Shown piece by piece: positions 31,752 to 40,180 of a stretch of 40,366 nt of DNA. The stretch covers positions 1 through 40,366 of the forward strand of contig CADAOD010000030.1 of the NCBI GenBank assembly GCA_902789415.1, in the 5' to 3' direction. The notes beneath the pieces are model-generated. The model was not told the origin of the DNA. It did no database searches and saw only the letters and a list, made by a program, of their open reading frames with translations. A program made the position numbers and the translations under genes. The stretch is from an uncultured Prevotellaceae bacterium. Its GTDB lineage: Bacteria; Bacteroidota; Bacteroidia; Bacteroidales; Bacteroidaceae. Each line of letters begins with the position of its first letter. Position 1 is the first letter of the stretch.

Positions 31752-32875
31752 TGGAAAATGTAATATATCCCAAGATGGTGATGGATGCCTTGGCTACGGT
31801 AACGTATGCCGGCACCAAGAAGAATGTGGTGGAGAGCGGCATGGTGGCTGATACACCTGCAGTAGCTGCTCCACAGAAGGATGGCGAGAACTGGAAGGTA
31901 AAGGTTGTTTTGGAGTTTCCACGCGATACCGACCCATTCCTCAAATCGACTGTAAAAGCTGCCGAGGCAGCTATTAAATACTACTGTGGTAAGGATGTAG
32001 AGGTGGAGATTGAAACCGAGTTCAAGTCGAAACCACGTCCTGAGGTGGGCGAGATGTTACCTGGCGTAAAGAATATCATCGCAGTTAGCTCGGGTAAGGG
32101 CGGTGTAGGTAAGAGCACCGTATCTGCTAACCTGGCTATCGCTTTAGCCCGATTGGGTTATAAGGTGGGACTGCTGGATACCGATATCTTTGGCCCCTCA
32201 ATGCCAAAGATGTTCAACGTTGAGGATGAGCGCCCCTACGCTGTGAAGAAAGATGGCCGAGATTTGATTTGTCCTATTGAAAAATATGGTGTAAAGCTGT
32301 TGTCGATAGGTTTCTTTGTATCGCCTACTACAGCTACCCTGTGGCGTGGCGGTATGGCTACAAGTGCACTGAAACAGTTGATTGCTGATGCCGATTGGGG
32401 CGAGCTCGACTATTTTATTCTGGATACGCCTCCAGGCACCAGCGATATCCATCTTACATTGCTGCAAACACTGCCTATCACAGGTGCTGTGATTGTGTCA
32501 ACCCCACAGCAGGTGGCTTTGGCCGATGCACGTAAGGGTATCGATATGTACAGCAACGAGAAGGTGAACGTGCCCATTCTTGGTTTGATTGAGAATATGG
32601 CATGGTTTACACCCGCTGAGCTGCCCGAGAACAAGTATTATATATTTGGTAAGGAAGGTTGTAAGCAGTTGGCCGAGGAGATGCAGGTACCTTTGCTGGC
32701 ACAGATACCACTGGTACAGAGCATCTGCGACAATGGAGATGCTGGTACACCTGCCGCTCTGAGCAGCGATACATCTACAGGATTGGCATTTATCAATCTG
32801 GCACAATCGGTGGTAACGGTTGTTAATCGCCGCAACAAAGAAAAACCCGCAACAAAAATTGTTGGAATGAAATAA
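31751..32875 (+). CDS. Mrp/ApbC-family iron-sulfur cluster carrier ATPase
   Basis: Carries and delivers Fe-S clusters to apoproteins (Mrp/NBP35/ApbC family). The 374-aa protein has an N-terminal DUF59-like region (YPKMVMDALATVTY onward, somewhat diverged), a deviant Walker A SGKGGVGKST (114-123), LLDTDIFGPSMP, and FILDTPPGTSDIHLTLLQ. The usual CxxC cluster motif after GLIENMAWF is absent, replaced by TPAELPENKYYIFGKEGC with a single Cys. It is translationally coupled to trmB. Confidence 0.9.
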   Translation: MENVIYPKMVMDALATVTYAGTKKNVVESGMVADTPAVAAPQKDGENWKVKVVLEFPRDTDPFLKSTVKAAEAAIKYYCGKDVEVEIETEFKSKPRPEVGEMLPGVKNIIAVSSGKGGVGKSTVSANLAIALARLGYKVGLLDTDIFGPSMPKMFNVEDERPYAVKKDGRDLICPIEKYGVKLLSIGFFVSPTTATLWRGGMATSALKQLIADADWGELDYFILDTPPGTSDIHLTLLQTLPITGAVIVSTPQQVALADARKGIDMYSNEKVNVPILGLIENMAWFTPAELPENKYYIFGKEGCKQLAEEMQVPLLAQIPLVQSICDNGDAGTPAALSSDTSTGLAFINLAQSVVTVVNRRNKEKPATKIVGMK

Positions 32876-32881
32876 AAAAAT

Positions 32882-32913
32882 GAGCGCCTCGCAAAATCAC
32901 TTGCGGGGCGCTC
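32882..32913 (-). terminator. Bidirectional-looking terminator between mrp and the DUF975 gene
   Basis: GAGCGCCTCGCAA (32882-32894) pairs with TTGCGGGGCGCTC (32901-32913), with one G-T pair. On the minus strand the stem is followed by ATTTTTTTATTTC, a good T-run for the leftward gene. On the plus strand the tail is poor, but the hairpin directly follows the mrp stop. Confidence 0.8.
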
Positions 32914-32944
32914 CTCATATCAGTGCACAATAATATATGAGTTT

Positions 32945-33547
32945 TTAGGCTAATACGGTTTCTTTTTTCAGATCCTCGTAGAAGTGAGCGCAAGCAGTCT
33001 CGATGTAAGGACTCAGGAACAGGAATCCGATACCAAGTGTGAGACATGCCAGAATGGCCCATCCGATGAAACTCAGACCGAGCCAGAAAATAGCCCACTT
33101 GTGACCCTTCATCATCTGCCAACTCTTCTTTAATGCATCGCTTGCGCTTATCTCGGCATCTTCCTTTAAAATGAAAGGAGCCATAGCTAATCCACAACCT
33201 GCGATAATACCAGGAATGATGAACAGGATGGTGCCGATAAACACAGCAATAAAGTATAAGAACATTGTTAAGAAGGTGCGTACAAAGTCCTTATAGCCGT
33301 CGAACAGACGTTCGTAGCTAATGTCCTCCTTATGAATGAGGCGCAGGAAATACACCTGGAAACCCCACATAAGTGGCAGACAAAGCATGGTCCATAAACA
33401 GCTACTACCCTGAAAGAGTGTATAGTCTGTTACGGTACCTACAGCACCACTGATTAACATGTAAATAAGAGTGGCAATGGCTACTTTTCCCCAATTGCCT
33501 TCCAAATCGTTGAGAGCACGATTCTTGTAGTCTTGATTGTTTCCCAT
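32945..33547 (-). CDS. DUF975-family integral membrane protein, 200 aa
   Basis: Several membrane helices are visible (about 22-42, 47-66, 88-112, 113-125 with IPGIIAGCGLAMAPF, 150-178). The family signature is near ALNDLEGNWGKVAIATLIYML at the start and SASDALKKSWQMMKGHKW between helices. Function of the family is unknown. It is 29 bp downstream of ilvE and may be cotranscribed. Confidence 0.85.
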   Translation of the reverse strand: MGNNQDYKNRALNDLEGNWGKVAIATLIYMLISGAVGTVTDYTLFQGSSCLWTMLCLPLMWGFQVYFLRLIHKEDISYERLFDGYKDFVRTFLTMFLYFIAVFIGTILFIIPGIIAGCGLAMAPFILKEDAEISASDALKKSWQMMKGHKWAIFWLGLSFIGWAILACLTLGIGFLFLSPYIETACAHFYEDLKKETVLA

Positions 33548-33576
33548 TTTTTGATTAATTGTTATTTATAGATAAT

Positions 33577-34593
33577 TTAGTCAATTACTACAGTTGTCCA
33601 ACCGTGCTTGTCCTCAATCTCACCGTACTGGATACCACGCAGCGTGTCGAATAGACGCTTTGACTGTGGACCTGGCTTCTCGCCGAATGAGTAGCGCTTG
33701 CCTGTATCGAGGTCATCGATATAGCTAATTGGGCTGATAACAGCGGCAGTTCCGCAGGCTCCAGCCTCCTCGAAGGTCTCGAGTTCCTCCTCAGGGATAG
33801 GACGGCGCTCAACCTTCATACCCAAATCCTCAGCAACCTGCATCAGGCTCTTGTTGGTGATAGAGGGCAGGATAGAGGTTGACTCAGGAGTGATATAGGT
33901 GTTGTTCTTGATACCGAAGAAGTTGGCTGCGCCGCACTCGTCGATGTACTTCTTCTCCTTGGCATCGAGATAGAACTCGCATGCATAACCCTTTTCGTGG
34001 GCCAAATTGTTGGCAAACAGACTGGCAGCGTAGTTTCCACCTACCTTATATTTACCTGTGCCGAGAGGGGCTGAACGGTCGTAATCGCGAACAATCACGT
34101 AAGGATTGCTTGAGAAACCACCCTTGAAGTATGGACCTACTGGGGTAACGAAGATAAGGAAGCAGTACTCCTTAGAGGGGTGAACACCTACCTGAGCGCT
34201 GGTACCAATAAGCAGCGGACGAATATAGAGTGTTGCGCCACTCTCATAAGTAGGAATCCACTCCTGATTGAGGCGGACTACCTTCTTAACCATCTCGGTA
34301 AACAACTCGGTTGAAACCTCTGGCATCAAAATGCCGCGACAGGTGCTCTGCAGGCGCTTGGCATTCTCGTCAACGCGGAAAACACGAACCTTGCCATCGG
34401 GGCAACGGTAGGCCTTAAGACCCTCGAAAGCCTCCTGACCGTAGTGCAGACAGGTAGCTGCCATGTGCAGATTCAAATACTCGTCGGAGCAAACTTCGAT
34501 TTCACCCCACTTTCCGTCGCGATAATAGCAACGTACATTGTAATCGGTCTTCATGTAGCCGAATGAAAGGCTACCCCAATCCAAATTCTTCAT
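33577..34593 (-). CDS. ilvE: Branched-chain amino acid aminotransferase
   Basis: PLP enzyme that interconverts Leu, Ile and Val with their 2-oxo acids. The 338-aa length and sequence fit the class IIA, eukaryote-like BCAT type. Key blocks are CLHYGQEAFEGLKAYR, SGATLYIRPLLIGT, FVTPVGPYFKGG, the PLP-lysine block GTGKYKVGGNYAAS with K183, and ECGAANFFGI. A TATTTTTG -7-like box lies upstream on the minus strand, but no clear -33 element. Confidence 0.95.
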   Translation of the reverse strand: MKNLDWGSLSFGYMKTDYNVRCYYRDGKWGEIEVCSDEYLNLHMAATCLHYGQEAFEGLKAYRCPDGKVRVFRVDENAKRLQSTCRGILMPEVSTELFTEMVKKVVRLNQEWIPTYESGATLYIRPLLIGTSAQVGVHPSKEYCFLIFVTPVGPYFKGGFSSNPYVIVRDYDRSAPLGTGKYKVGGNYAASLFANNLAHEKGYACEFYLDAKEKKYIDECGAANFFGIKNNTYITPESTSILPSITNKSLMQVAEDLGMKVERRPIPEEELETFEEAGACGTAAVISPISYIDDLDTGKRYSFGEKPGPQSKRLFDTLRGIQYGEIEDKHGWTTVVID

Positions 34594-34681
34594 ATTTCTT
34601 TATTCTTTTCTATGTAAAACTTTCATTTTGCTCGCAAAAATACGCAATTAATATCAAAATAACGAATTTTTCTCGAAAAAA

Positions 34682-34873
34682 TCAGTTTTCTGTAAGTATT
34701 TTCTTGATTTCTGTATCGGTTTTGGTAAGTTTGTCCTTACAGAGCTTGATTAATTGCTGCGCACGTTTAAGTTGTTCGGCCATCTGGTCGATGTCGAGTT
34801 CGTCGTTCTCCATCTTACGAACGATGGTCTGTAGTTCGGCTATAGCAGCCTCGTATTTCAGTTCTTTTTCCAT
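34682..34873 (-). CDS. xseB: Exodeoxyribonuclease VII small subunit
   Basis: The 63-aa helical protein has the XseB pattern YEAAIAELQTIVRKMENDELDIDQM followed by a second amphipathic helix. It binds the large subunit in the complex that degrades ssDNA to oligonucleotides. The start ATG 34871-34873 is 18 bp after the xseA stop. Confidence 0.93.
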   Translation of the reverse strand: MEKELKYEAAIAELQTIVRKMENDELDIDQMAEQLKRAQQLIKLCKDKLTKTDTEIKKILTEN

Positions 34874-34891
34874 CTTATTTTTACCTACGGA

Positions 34892-36136
34892 TTATACGGT
34901 TTTTACTGATTCATTTACTGTTGAGTGGACAGTGCCCTTGGCCAAGCGGGTTTCGATCTCGGTGCCTGGGGGCAACTGCGATGCATCTTTTACAGCCTTG
35001 CCATTGTGCAGGGTGATACTGTAGCCGCGAGCCAATAGCAGGGTAGGGTCGAGAGCCTTGAGTTTCTCGTCTATCAGTTGAAGGCGGTGACTCTCAGAGG
35101 TGAGTCGGCGTTCTATCAGCATGGACAAACGGGTATAGAGGGCATCAATCTTGGCCTCTTGTCGGGCTTTTACGATTGAAAATAAACGGGGGATGGCCTC
35201 CGAGATAGTTGATAGCTGATAGTTGATAGCTGATAGCTTTTGTTGAGCGTAATGTGAGATAACGCTCTGCGCTCCTTCGATGGTTTCGAGTACGCCCTTA
35301 AGATGGTCGATAAGCAAGGCGGCTGCGGCTGTAGGTGTTTTTACGCGGGTGTGCGATACCATATCAAGAACGCTCTCGTCGCGCTCATGACCGATACCTG
35401 TAATAATAGGTATAGGGAAATTGGCCACATTTTCGGCCAATGCCAATGTGTCGAAACCGCTCATGTCGCTGGTAGCACCGCCCCCTCGGATGATAACTAC
35501 GCAATCAAATGGCATATCGTAAATCTGCTCCAGGGCGCTAATGATGCTTTGTTCAACCCCTTCGCCCTGCATGATGGCAGGAAAAAGCTGTGTCTTGAAT
35601 TTAAAACCGTAAGGGTTATCGGCAAGCTGTTTGCAAAAGTCACCGTAGCCAGCTGCTGTTTGTGATGAGATAACGGCAATATGCTGACAGAAAACAGGTA
35701 ACTGCAACTCCTTTTGCAAATCGAATACGCCCTCGGCTTTGAGTTTCTGGATGATTTCCTGACGCTTGCGGGCCATATCGCCTAAGGTATAAGTGGGGTC
35801 GATGTCAGTAACAATCCACGAGAAACCGTAAGCCTCGTGAAACTGCGGGTAAACCTGTAGCAGCACTTTCATACCGGCATGCAGTTGTTGACCGGTAGTG
35901 CGCTCGAAGTAAGGACGGATGGTGAGCCACTTGTTTGCCCAACACTTAGCAGAGGCTTTGGCGATAGGCGTGGCGGTTTGCTCATCTTTCTGAATAAGCT
36001 CCATATAGCAATGCCCGCGCGATTCACGACACTCGCTGAGTTCGGCCTCTACCCAGTATTCCATGGGCAAAGCATCCTCGATGGCCTCGCGTACCTGTCG
36101 ATTAAGCTCAAGCAAAGAAAATCTCTTAGTAATCAT
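34892..36136 (-). CDS. xseA: Exodeoxyribonuclease VII large subunit
   Basis: Catalytic subunit of exonuclease VII. The 414-aa protein has an N-terminal OB-fold (SLLELNRQVREAIEDALPMEYWVEAELSE..., about 5-100), QLPVFCQHIAVISSQTAAGYGDF, then VVIIRGGGATSDMSGFD and ITGIGHERDESVLDMVSHTRVKTPTAAAALL, all family hallmarks. A coiled-coil region follows and contains an in-frame LSAINYQLSTIS tract encoded by tandem TTGATAGCTGATAG-type repeats (35207-35240). I chose ATG 36134-36136 over TTG 36143-36145. It is 5 bp from the subtilase stop. Confidence 0.94.
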   Translation of the reverse strand: MITKRFSLLELNRQVREAIEDALPMEYWVEAELSECRESRGHCYMELIQKDEQTATPIAKASAKCWANKWLTIRPYFERTTGQQLHAGMKVLLQVYPQFHEAYGFSWIVTDIDPTYTLGDMARKRQEIIQKLKAEGVFDLQKELQLPVFCQHIAVISSQTAAGYGDFCKQLADNPYGFKFKTQLFPAIMQGEGVEQSIISALEQIYDMPFDCVVIIRGGGATSDMSGFDTLALAENVANFPIPIITGIGHERDESVLDMVSHTRVKTPTAAAALLIDHLKGVLETIEGAQSVISHYAQQKLSAINYQLSTISEAIPRLFSIVKARQEAKIDALYTRLSMLIERRLTSESHRLQLIDEKLKALDPTLLLARGYSITLHNGKAVKDASQLPPGTEIETRLAKGTVHSTVNESVKTV

Positions 36137-36141
36137 AATTG

Positions 36142-37587
36142 TCAATTATCAATCCTGCCAATCATGTACGCTCGCCAGAAGTTGGGGATGCCGTAGCCGT
36201 AAATATTATCGGGCTTTTGGTAACTGTCGCTTTGCTGACGTACCAGATTGATGATCTCGAGTGCCGTTTTATCAGGCAGAGCCTGCCACAAGCAAGCCAC
36301 TAGTCCAGCTACAATGGGAGTTGAGAACGAGGTTCCCATATCGCGTACCACACCACCACGACCTGATATCAAGTTGGCAGGACTGCCCAAGGCCATCACG
36401 TCGGGTTTGATACGCATATCCTGTGTGGGACCAACACCGCTAAAGGGGGCGTTTACGCGCTGATGATTAAGTGCGCCTACCGTTAGGCAGTTGTCGGCAT
36501 CGGATGGGAAGGTGATTTTTTTCCAAGGGCCCATGCCGCTATTGCCTGCCGAGTTTACCAACACCATACCCTTTTGCGCCACTAGCGAGGCGGTACGCGA
36601 AATGAGTGCTGTTTTACCATCCAGATCGTGCTGGTGGTAATAGCCACGACGGTTATCGTATTCGGTGTAACCTAAGCTCGATGTAATGATATCGGCTCCT
36701 AACGAATCGGCAAATTCGGCAGCCATTGCCCAGTAATCCTCCTCAACAGGTTGTTCGGTTTCCTGGTCTTCGCATCGCAGCAGCCAGTAGTGGGCATCGG
36801 GAGCTGTACCAACAAGCACCTCGGGCTCGTTGGCGGCCATCGTTGAGAGCACTTTGGTTCCATGATCGGTTTCCTGATAGAAGTTGGGGCTGTTGGGGTA
36901 AACAAAGTCTTTTACGCCCGAAATATTAGCATGCTGGAAGGTGGGCAGAACGTTACAGTTCTGGAATCCGCCATCAAGAACGGCGATGGTGATACCTTTG
37001 CCACGAAAACCAATGTTGTGCAGACGGTGACCGTTTAGCATCTCAATCTGTTCGCGACCATGACCATAGACAGAGCCTTTCAGACTGTCCCATGGGTTGA
37101 AACTTAAGTTGGCCTTAATCTTGATTTGGCGCTCGATGCTATCGGGGGCTTCCCACACCATCTCGCATTTTTTTATGTAGGCCTGTTCGCCCAGGTTGCG
37201 TAAAAATGTGGTATCGGCTGAACGAACCAAAACGGTGTTGTTCCAACGACTGGTGCCAATCACCATCGATTCGGGTTGCGAACGTTTAATGGAGCGATTG
37301 GCATCGCTTATCATACGCTCGATGGCTTTCAGGTAGCCGCTACTTACGGGCAAATCGGTAGAATCAAGGGGCAACCCCTGCTTGCGGCGTCGCTCAATAC
37401 TTTTGTGTGAGAGCCAGCGCTGAGGACGGTCGAGCGTGTAACTCGATTCGTGTTTGTCCTGCAATGTGTAGCGCCAAATATAGCATTTGCCCCCAGGATA
37501 TTTTTTCTTGGGAAGCGAGGCTGCACTGGCGTACGAGGCGCAGAAAAGTGCGGCTATTAGTAGGTTTATCAAACGTAGATAGGTCAT
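36142..37587 (-). CDS. Exported S8 (subtilisin-like) serine peptidase, 481 aa
   Basis: The catalytic triad is intact: D205 in IAVLDGGF, H242 in DHGTKVLSTM, and S420 in GTSFSTPIVAG, with N349 (NSAGNSG) for the oxyanion. A signal peptide (1-22, ASA-A) directs export, and residues 25-190 form a pro-region-like N-terminal domain (RWLSHKSIERRRKQGLPLDSTDLPV is typical of Bacteroidota subtilases). It has no C-terminal sorting domain. It precedes xseA by 5 bp, so the two are probably on one transcript despite unrelated roles. Confidence 0.92.
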   Translation of the reverse strand: MTYLRLINLLIAALFCASYASAASLPKKKYPGGKCYIWRYTLQDKHESSYTLDRPQRWLSHKSIERRRKQGLPLDSTDLPVSSGYLKAIERMISDANRSIKRSQPESMVIGTSRWNNTVLVRSADTTFLRNLGEQAYIKKCEMVWEAPDSIERQIKIKANLSFNPWDSLKGSVYGHGREQIEMLNGHRLHNIGFRGKGITIAVLDGGFQNCNVLPTFQHANISGVKDFVYPNSPNFYQETDHGTKVLSTMAANEPEVLVGTAPDAHYWLLRCEDQETEQPVEEDYWAMAAEFADSLGADIITSSLGYTEYDNRRGYYHQHDLDGKTALISRTASLVAQKGMVLVNSAGNSGMGPWKKITFPSDADNCLTVGALNHQRVNAPFSGVGPTQDMRIKPDVMALGSPANLISGRGGVVRDMGTSFSTPIVAGLVACLWQALPDKTALEIINLVRQQSDSYQKPDNIYGYGIPNFWRAYMIGRIDN

Positions 37588-37607
37588 TCAATTTGATTTT
37601 ACGACTG

Positions 37608-37615
37608 CAAAGATA
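37608..37615 (-). promoter_or_regulatory. -7 element of the subtilase-xseA-xseB unit
   Basis: TATCTTTG on the minus strand, 20 nt before the subtilase ATG. No clear TTG is seen 19-20 nt upstream. Confidence 0.6.
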
Positions 37616-37659
37616 CAAAGATTATTTTAAAAAGTGCATCTTATCTCGGAAAATATTCG

Positions 37660-37667
37660 TACCTTTG
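37660..37667 (+). promoter_or_regulatory. -7 element of the MATE transporter operon
   Basis: TACCTTTG, 26 nt before ATG 37694. No convincing -33 TTG is present at the usual spacing. Confidence 0.6.
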
Positions 37668-37693
37668 CAGCGTTTTAATAAATATGTACGCGA

Positions 37694-39052
37694 ATGAGTG
37701 ATAACAAACAAGCCGCTTTGGCATTAGGTACGAAACCAGTAGGGCAGTTGCTGTGGCAGTATGCCCTGCCTGCCATCGTAGCCATGTCGGCTTCGAGTCT
37801 CTATAATATTATAGACCGTGCTATGATCGGTCAGATAGTAGGTCCCGAGGCCATTGCGGGCTTGGGTATTACTTTCCCCTTTATGAACCTGAGCGCTGCT
37901 TTTGGTGCAGCTGTGGGCGTGGGATCGAGTGCCTGCATCAGCGTTAAACTGGGACAGAAGGATTATCCAACGGCGCAGAATCTGTTGGGTAACACCTTGA
38001 CGTTGAACCTGATTATAGGTTTTTCGTTCATGGTCATATGTCTGCTGTTTTTGGATCCTATCCTGTATTTCTTTGGCGCCAGCGAAGTAACCTTGCCCTA
38101 TGCACGCGAGTTTATGACCGTTATCCTGCTGGGTAATGTGATGACTCATATGTATTTTGGAATGAACGCTGTGCTGCGTGCAGCAGGCAAACCAAAACAT
38201 GCCATGTACTCGGTACTGTTTACTGTGGCCATGAACATATTGTTGGTGCTAACGTTTGTATGGTGGTTTCGTTGGGGCATTCGTGGTGCGGCTTTGGCTA
38301 CCGTAACATCGCAGACTATCGCTATGTGCTGGCAGCTGTGGCTGTTCTCGAACAAGAACGAGATACTGCACCTGAAGCGCGGTATCTATAAATTAAAGAA
38401 ACAATTGGTAAGCAATATCATTGCTATCGGTATATCGCCATTCCTTATGAATGTAACATCGTGTGTGATTGTTATTTTCATGAACAACCAGTTTGTACGC
38501 TATGGTGGCGATATGGCTGTGGGTGCCTACTCGATAGCCAACTCGGTGGTGATGATGTTCTTTATGTTTGTGATGGGCGTGTGTCAGGGTATGCAGCCTA
38601 TCGTGGGGTATAACTATGGTGCGGAGAAATACGACCGTATGCTGCGCTGCCTGTTTATGGCCATCGCCTGTGCTACGGCCATCCTGCTGGTGGGATGGGG
38701 ACTGTCAATGCTATTCCCCACGGAGATAGCTCGCATCTTTACCACCGATGCCACATTGATTGATCTGGCAGCACGCGGCATCCGACTGGACATGCTGATG
38801 TTCTTCGTCGTAGGTTCGCAGGCTACTATCACCCACTTCTTCCAAAGTATAGGAAAGGTCAAGGTATCTATATTTCTCTCACTGTCGCGACAACTCATCT
38901 TGCTGTTGCCGATGGCGTATCTGTTCCCGCTGTTCTGGGGCCTGGACGGCGTGTGGTATTCGATGCCGGCCAGCGACTTCCTGTCGTTTGCCATGACCAT
39001 ACCCATGCTGATGTGGTATATGAAGAAATTTAAAGCAGCGAAAAGCGAATAA
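37694..39052 (+). CDS. MATE-family efflux transporter
   Basis: The 452-aa protein has about 12 membrane helices in two MatE halves. The first half has LPAIVAMSASSLYNIIDRAMIG and a PEAIAGLGITFPFMNL block. The second has GISPFLMNVTSCVIVIFMNN and GVCQGMQPIVGYNYGAEKYDRM. MATE proteins export drugs or metabolites using Na+ or H+ gradients; the substrate is unknown. It begins an apparent operon with the two genes that follow (10-bp gap to the next). Confidence 0.93.
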   Translation: MSDNKQAALALGTKPVGQLLWQYALPAIVAMSASSLYNIIDRAMIGQIVGPEAIAGLGITFPFMNLSAAFGAAVGVGSSACISVKLGQKDYPTAQNLLGNTLTLNLIIGFSFMVICLLFLDPILYFFGASEVTLPYAREFMTVILLGNVMTHMYFGMNAVLRAAGKPKHAMYSVLFTVAMNILLVLTFVWWFRWGIRGAALATVTSQTIAMCWQLWLFSNKNEILHLKRGIYKLKKQLVSNIIAIGISPFLMNVTSCVIVIFMNNQFVRYGGDMAVGAYSIANSVVMMFFMFVMGVCQGMQPIVGYNYGAEKYDRMLRCLFMAIACATAILLVGWGLSMLFPTEIARIFTTDATLIDLAARGIRLDMLMFFVVGSQATITHFFQSIGKVKVSIFLSLSRQLILLLPMAYLFPLFWGLDGVWYSMPASDFLSFAMTIPMLMWYMKKFKAAKSE

Positions 39053-39062
39053 CTAAAGAATA

Positions 39063-39680
39063 ATGAAACATATTATTATTAACGTAGGCAGACAGGTAGG
39101 TGCTGGCGGACAGGAGATAGGCCGCATGCTGGCACAGGACTTCGAGGCCAAGTTCTACGACCGCGAACTGCTGAATCTGGCTGCCAAGGAGAGTGGATTC
39201 TCAGAGAAGTTCTTCAAGCAGAACGATGAGCGGAAAGGATTCTTCCGAAGTTTGTTTAATGTGCAGGCTCCACACCTGATGGGGAGTGGCATGTATGGCT
39301 CGGATTTCTCACAGGAGAGCCTGTTCAAATTTCAGAGTGATGCCATCCGCAAGGCTGCTGAAGAGGGTAGCTGTGTGTTCTTAGGCCGTTGTGCCGACTA
39401 CATCCTGAGGGATTTCGAGAATGTGGTGAACGTGTTTATCACGGCCTCGATGGACTTTCGTGCAAAGATTGTGTCGCAGGTGAAAGGCATCGACGACGAG
39501 CAGGCCCGCAAGCTGATAGAGCATGTGGAGGCCCGTCGCGCTCAATACTATAATTATTATACAGGTAAGAAGTGGGGCGCTGCCGAAAGCTACGACCTGT
39601 GCGTGGATGCAAGCTTGCTGGGGCTTGAAGAGACTGAGAAACTGATTGCCGACTTTATTCGCAAGCGATTGGGATTATGA
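39063..39680 (+). CDS. Cytidylate kinase-like family protein, 205 aa
   Basis: A P-loop protein of the Cytidylate_kin2 type: a modified Walker A in NVGRQVGAGGQEIG near the N-terminus, FYDRELLNLAAKESG, and FLGRCADYILRD. The lid-like region IDDEQARKLIEHVEARRAQYYNYYTGKKW is typical. This family is distinct from the essential Cmk and its nucleotide substrate is not established. The stop overlaps the next start as ATGA. Confidence 0.88.
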   Translation: MKHIIINVGRQVGAGGQEIGRMLAQDFEAKFYDRELLNLAAKESGFSEKFFKQNDERKGFFRSLFNVQAPHLMGSGMYGSDFSQESLFKFQSDAIRKAAEEGSCVFLGRCADYILRDFENVVNVFITASMDFRAKIVSQVKGIDDEQARKLIEHVEARRAQYYNYYTGKKWGAAESYDLCVDASLLGLEETEKLIADFIRKRLGL

Positions 39681-40168
39681 AAAGAATAGGCATACTGAGC
39701 GATACGCACAGCTATTGGGACGATAAGTACCTGCACTACTTTGAACCTTGCGACGAGATTTGGCATGCAGGCGATATAGGTAACGTTGAGGTGGCTGAGA
39801 AGTTGGCTGCATTTCGTCCCTTCCGAGCCGTATGCGGTAATTGCGATGGGGGCGACCTGCGACTGATGTATCGCGAACTGAACCGATTTATGTGCGAGGA
39901 TGTAGATGTGCTTATTAAGCATATTGGTGGTTATCCCGGTAACTACGATCCCAGCGTTCGCTCAACACTATTTGCCAATCCACCACAGCTGTTCGTGGCT
40001 GGTCATTCGCACATACTGAAGGTAAAGTACGACAAGACGCTGAACCTTCTACACATCAATCCAGGTGCAGCAGGTATTCAGGGATGGCATAAAGACAGAA
40101 CCTTGATACGACTGACCATCGACGGTAAGGAGTTTAAGGATTTGGAAGTAATTACATTAGGAGATTAA
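39677..40168 (+). CDS. YfcE/MJ0936-type metallophosphoesterase, 163 aa
   Basis: Calcineurin-like phosphodiesterase. Metal ligands are visible in order: D8 and H10 (ILSDTH), D33 (HAGDIG), N58 with C and D (GNCDGG), a His in IKHIGG, and the VAGHSH pair. The short single-domain form fits the YfcE family, which hydrolyses phosphodiesters in vitro. It is translationally coupled to the kinase-like gene and ends 12 bp before the rmlB-like gene. Confidence 0.9.
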   Translation: MKRIGILSDTHSYWDDKYLHYFEPCDEIWHAGDIGNVEVAEKLAAFRPFRAVCGNCDGGDLRLMYRELNRFMCEDVDVLIKHIGGYPGNYDPSVRSTLFANPPQLFVAGHSHILKVKYDKTLNLLHINPGAAGIQGWHKDRTLIRLTIDGKEFKDLEVITLGD

Positions 40169-40180
40169 AAACAAAAAAAT

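Noticed and set aside
34594-34680. Leader regulation (T-box or attenuator) upstream of ilvE
   Set aside because: The gap is short and AT-rich with only a -7-like box. No leader peptide or T-box features were found.
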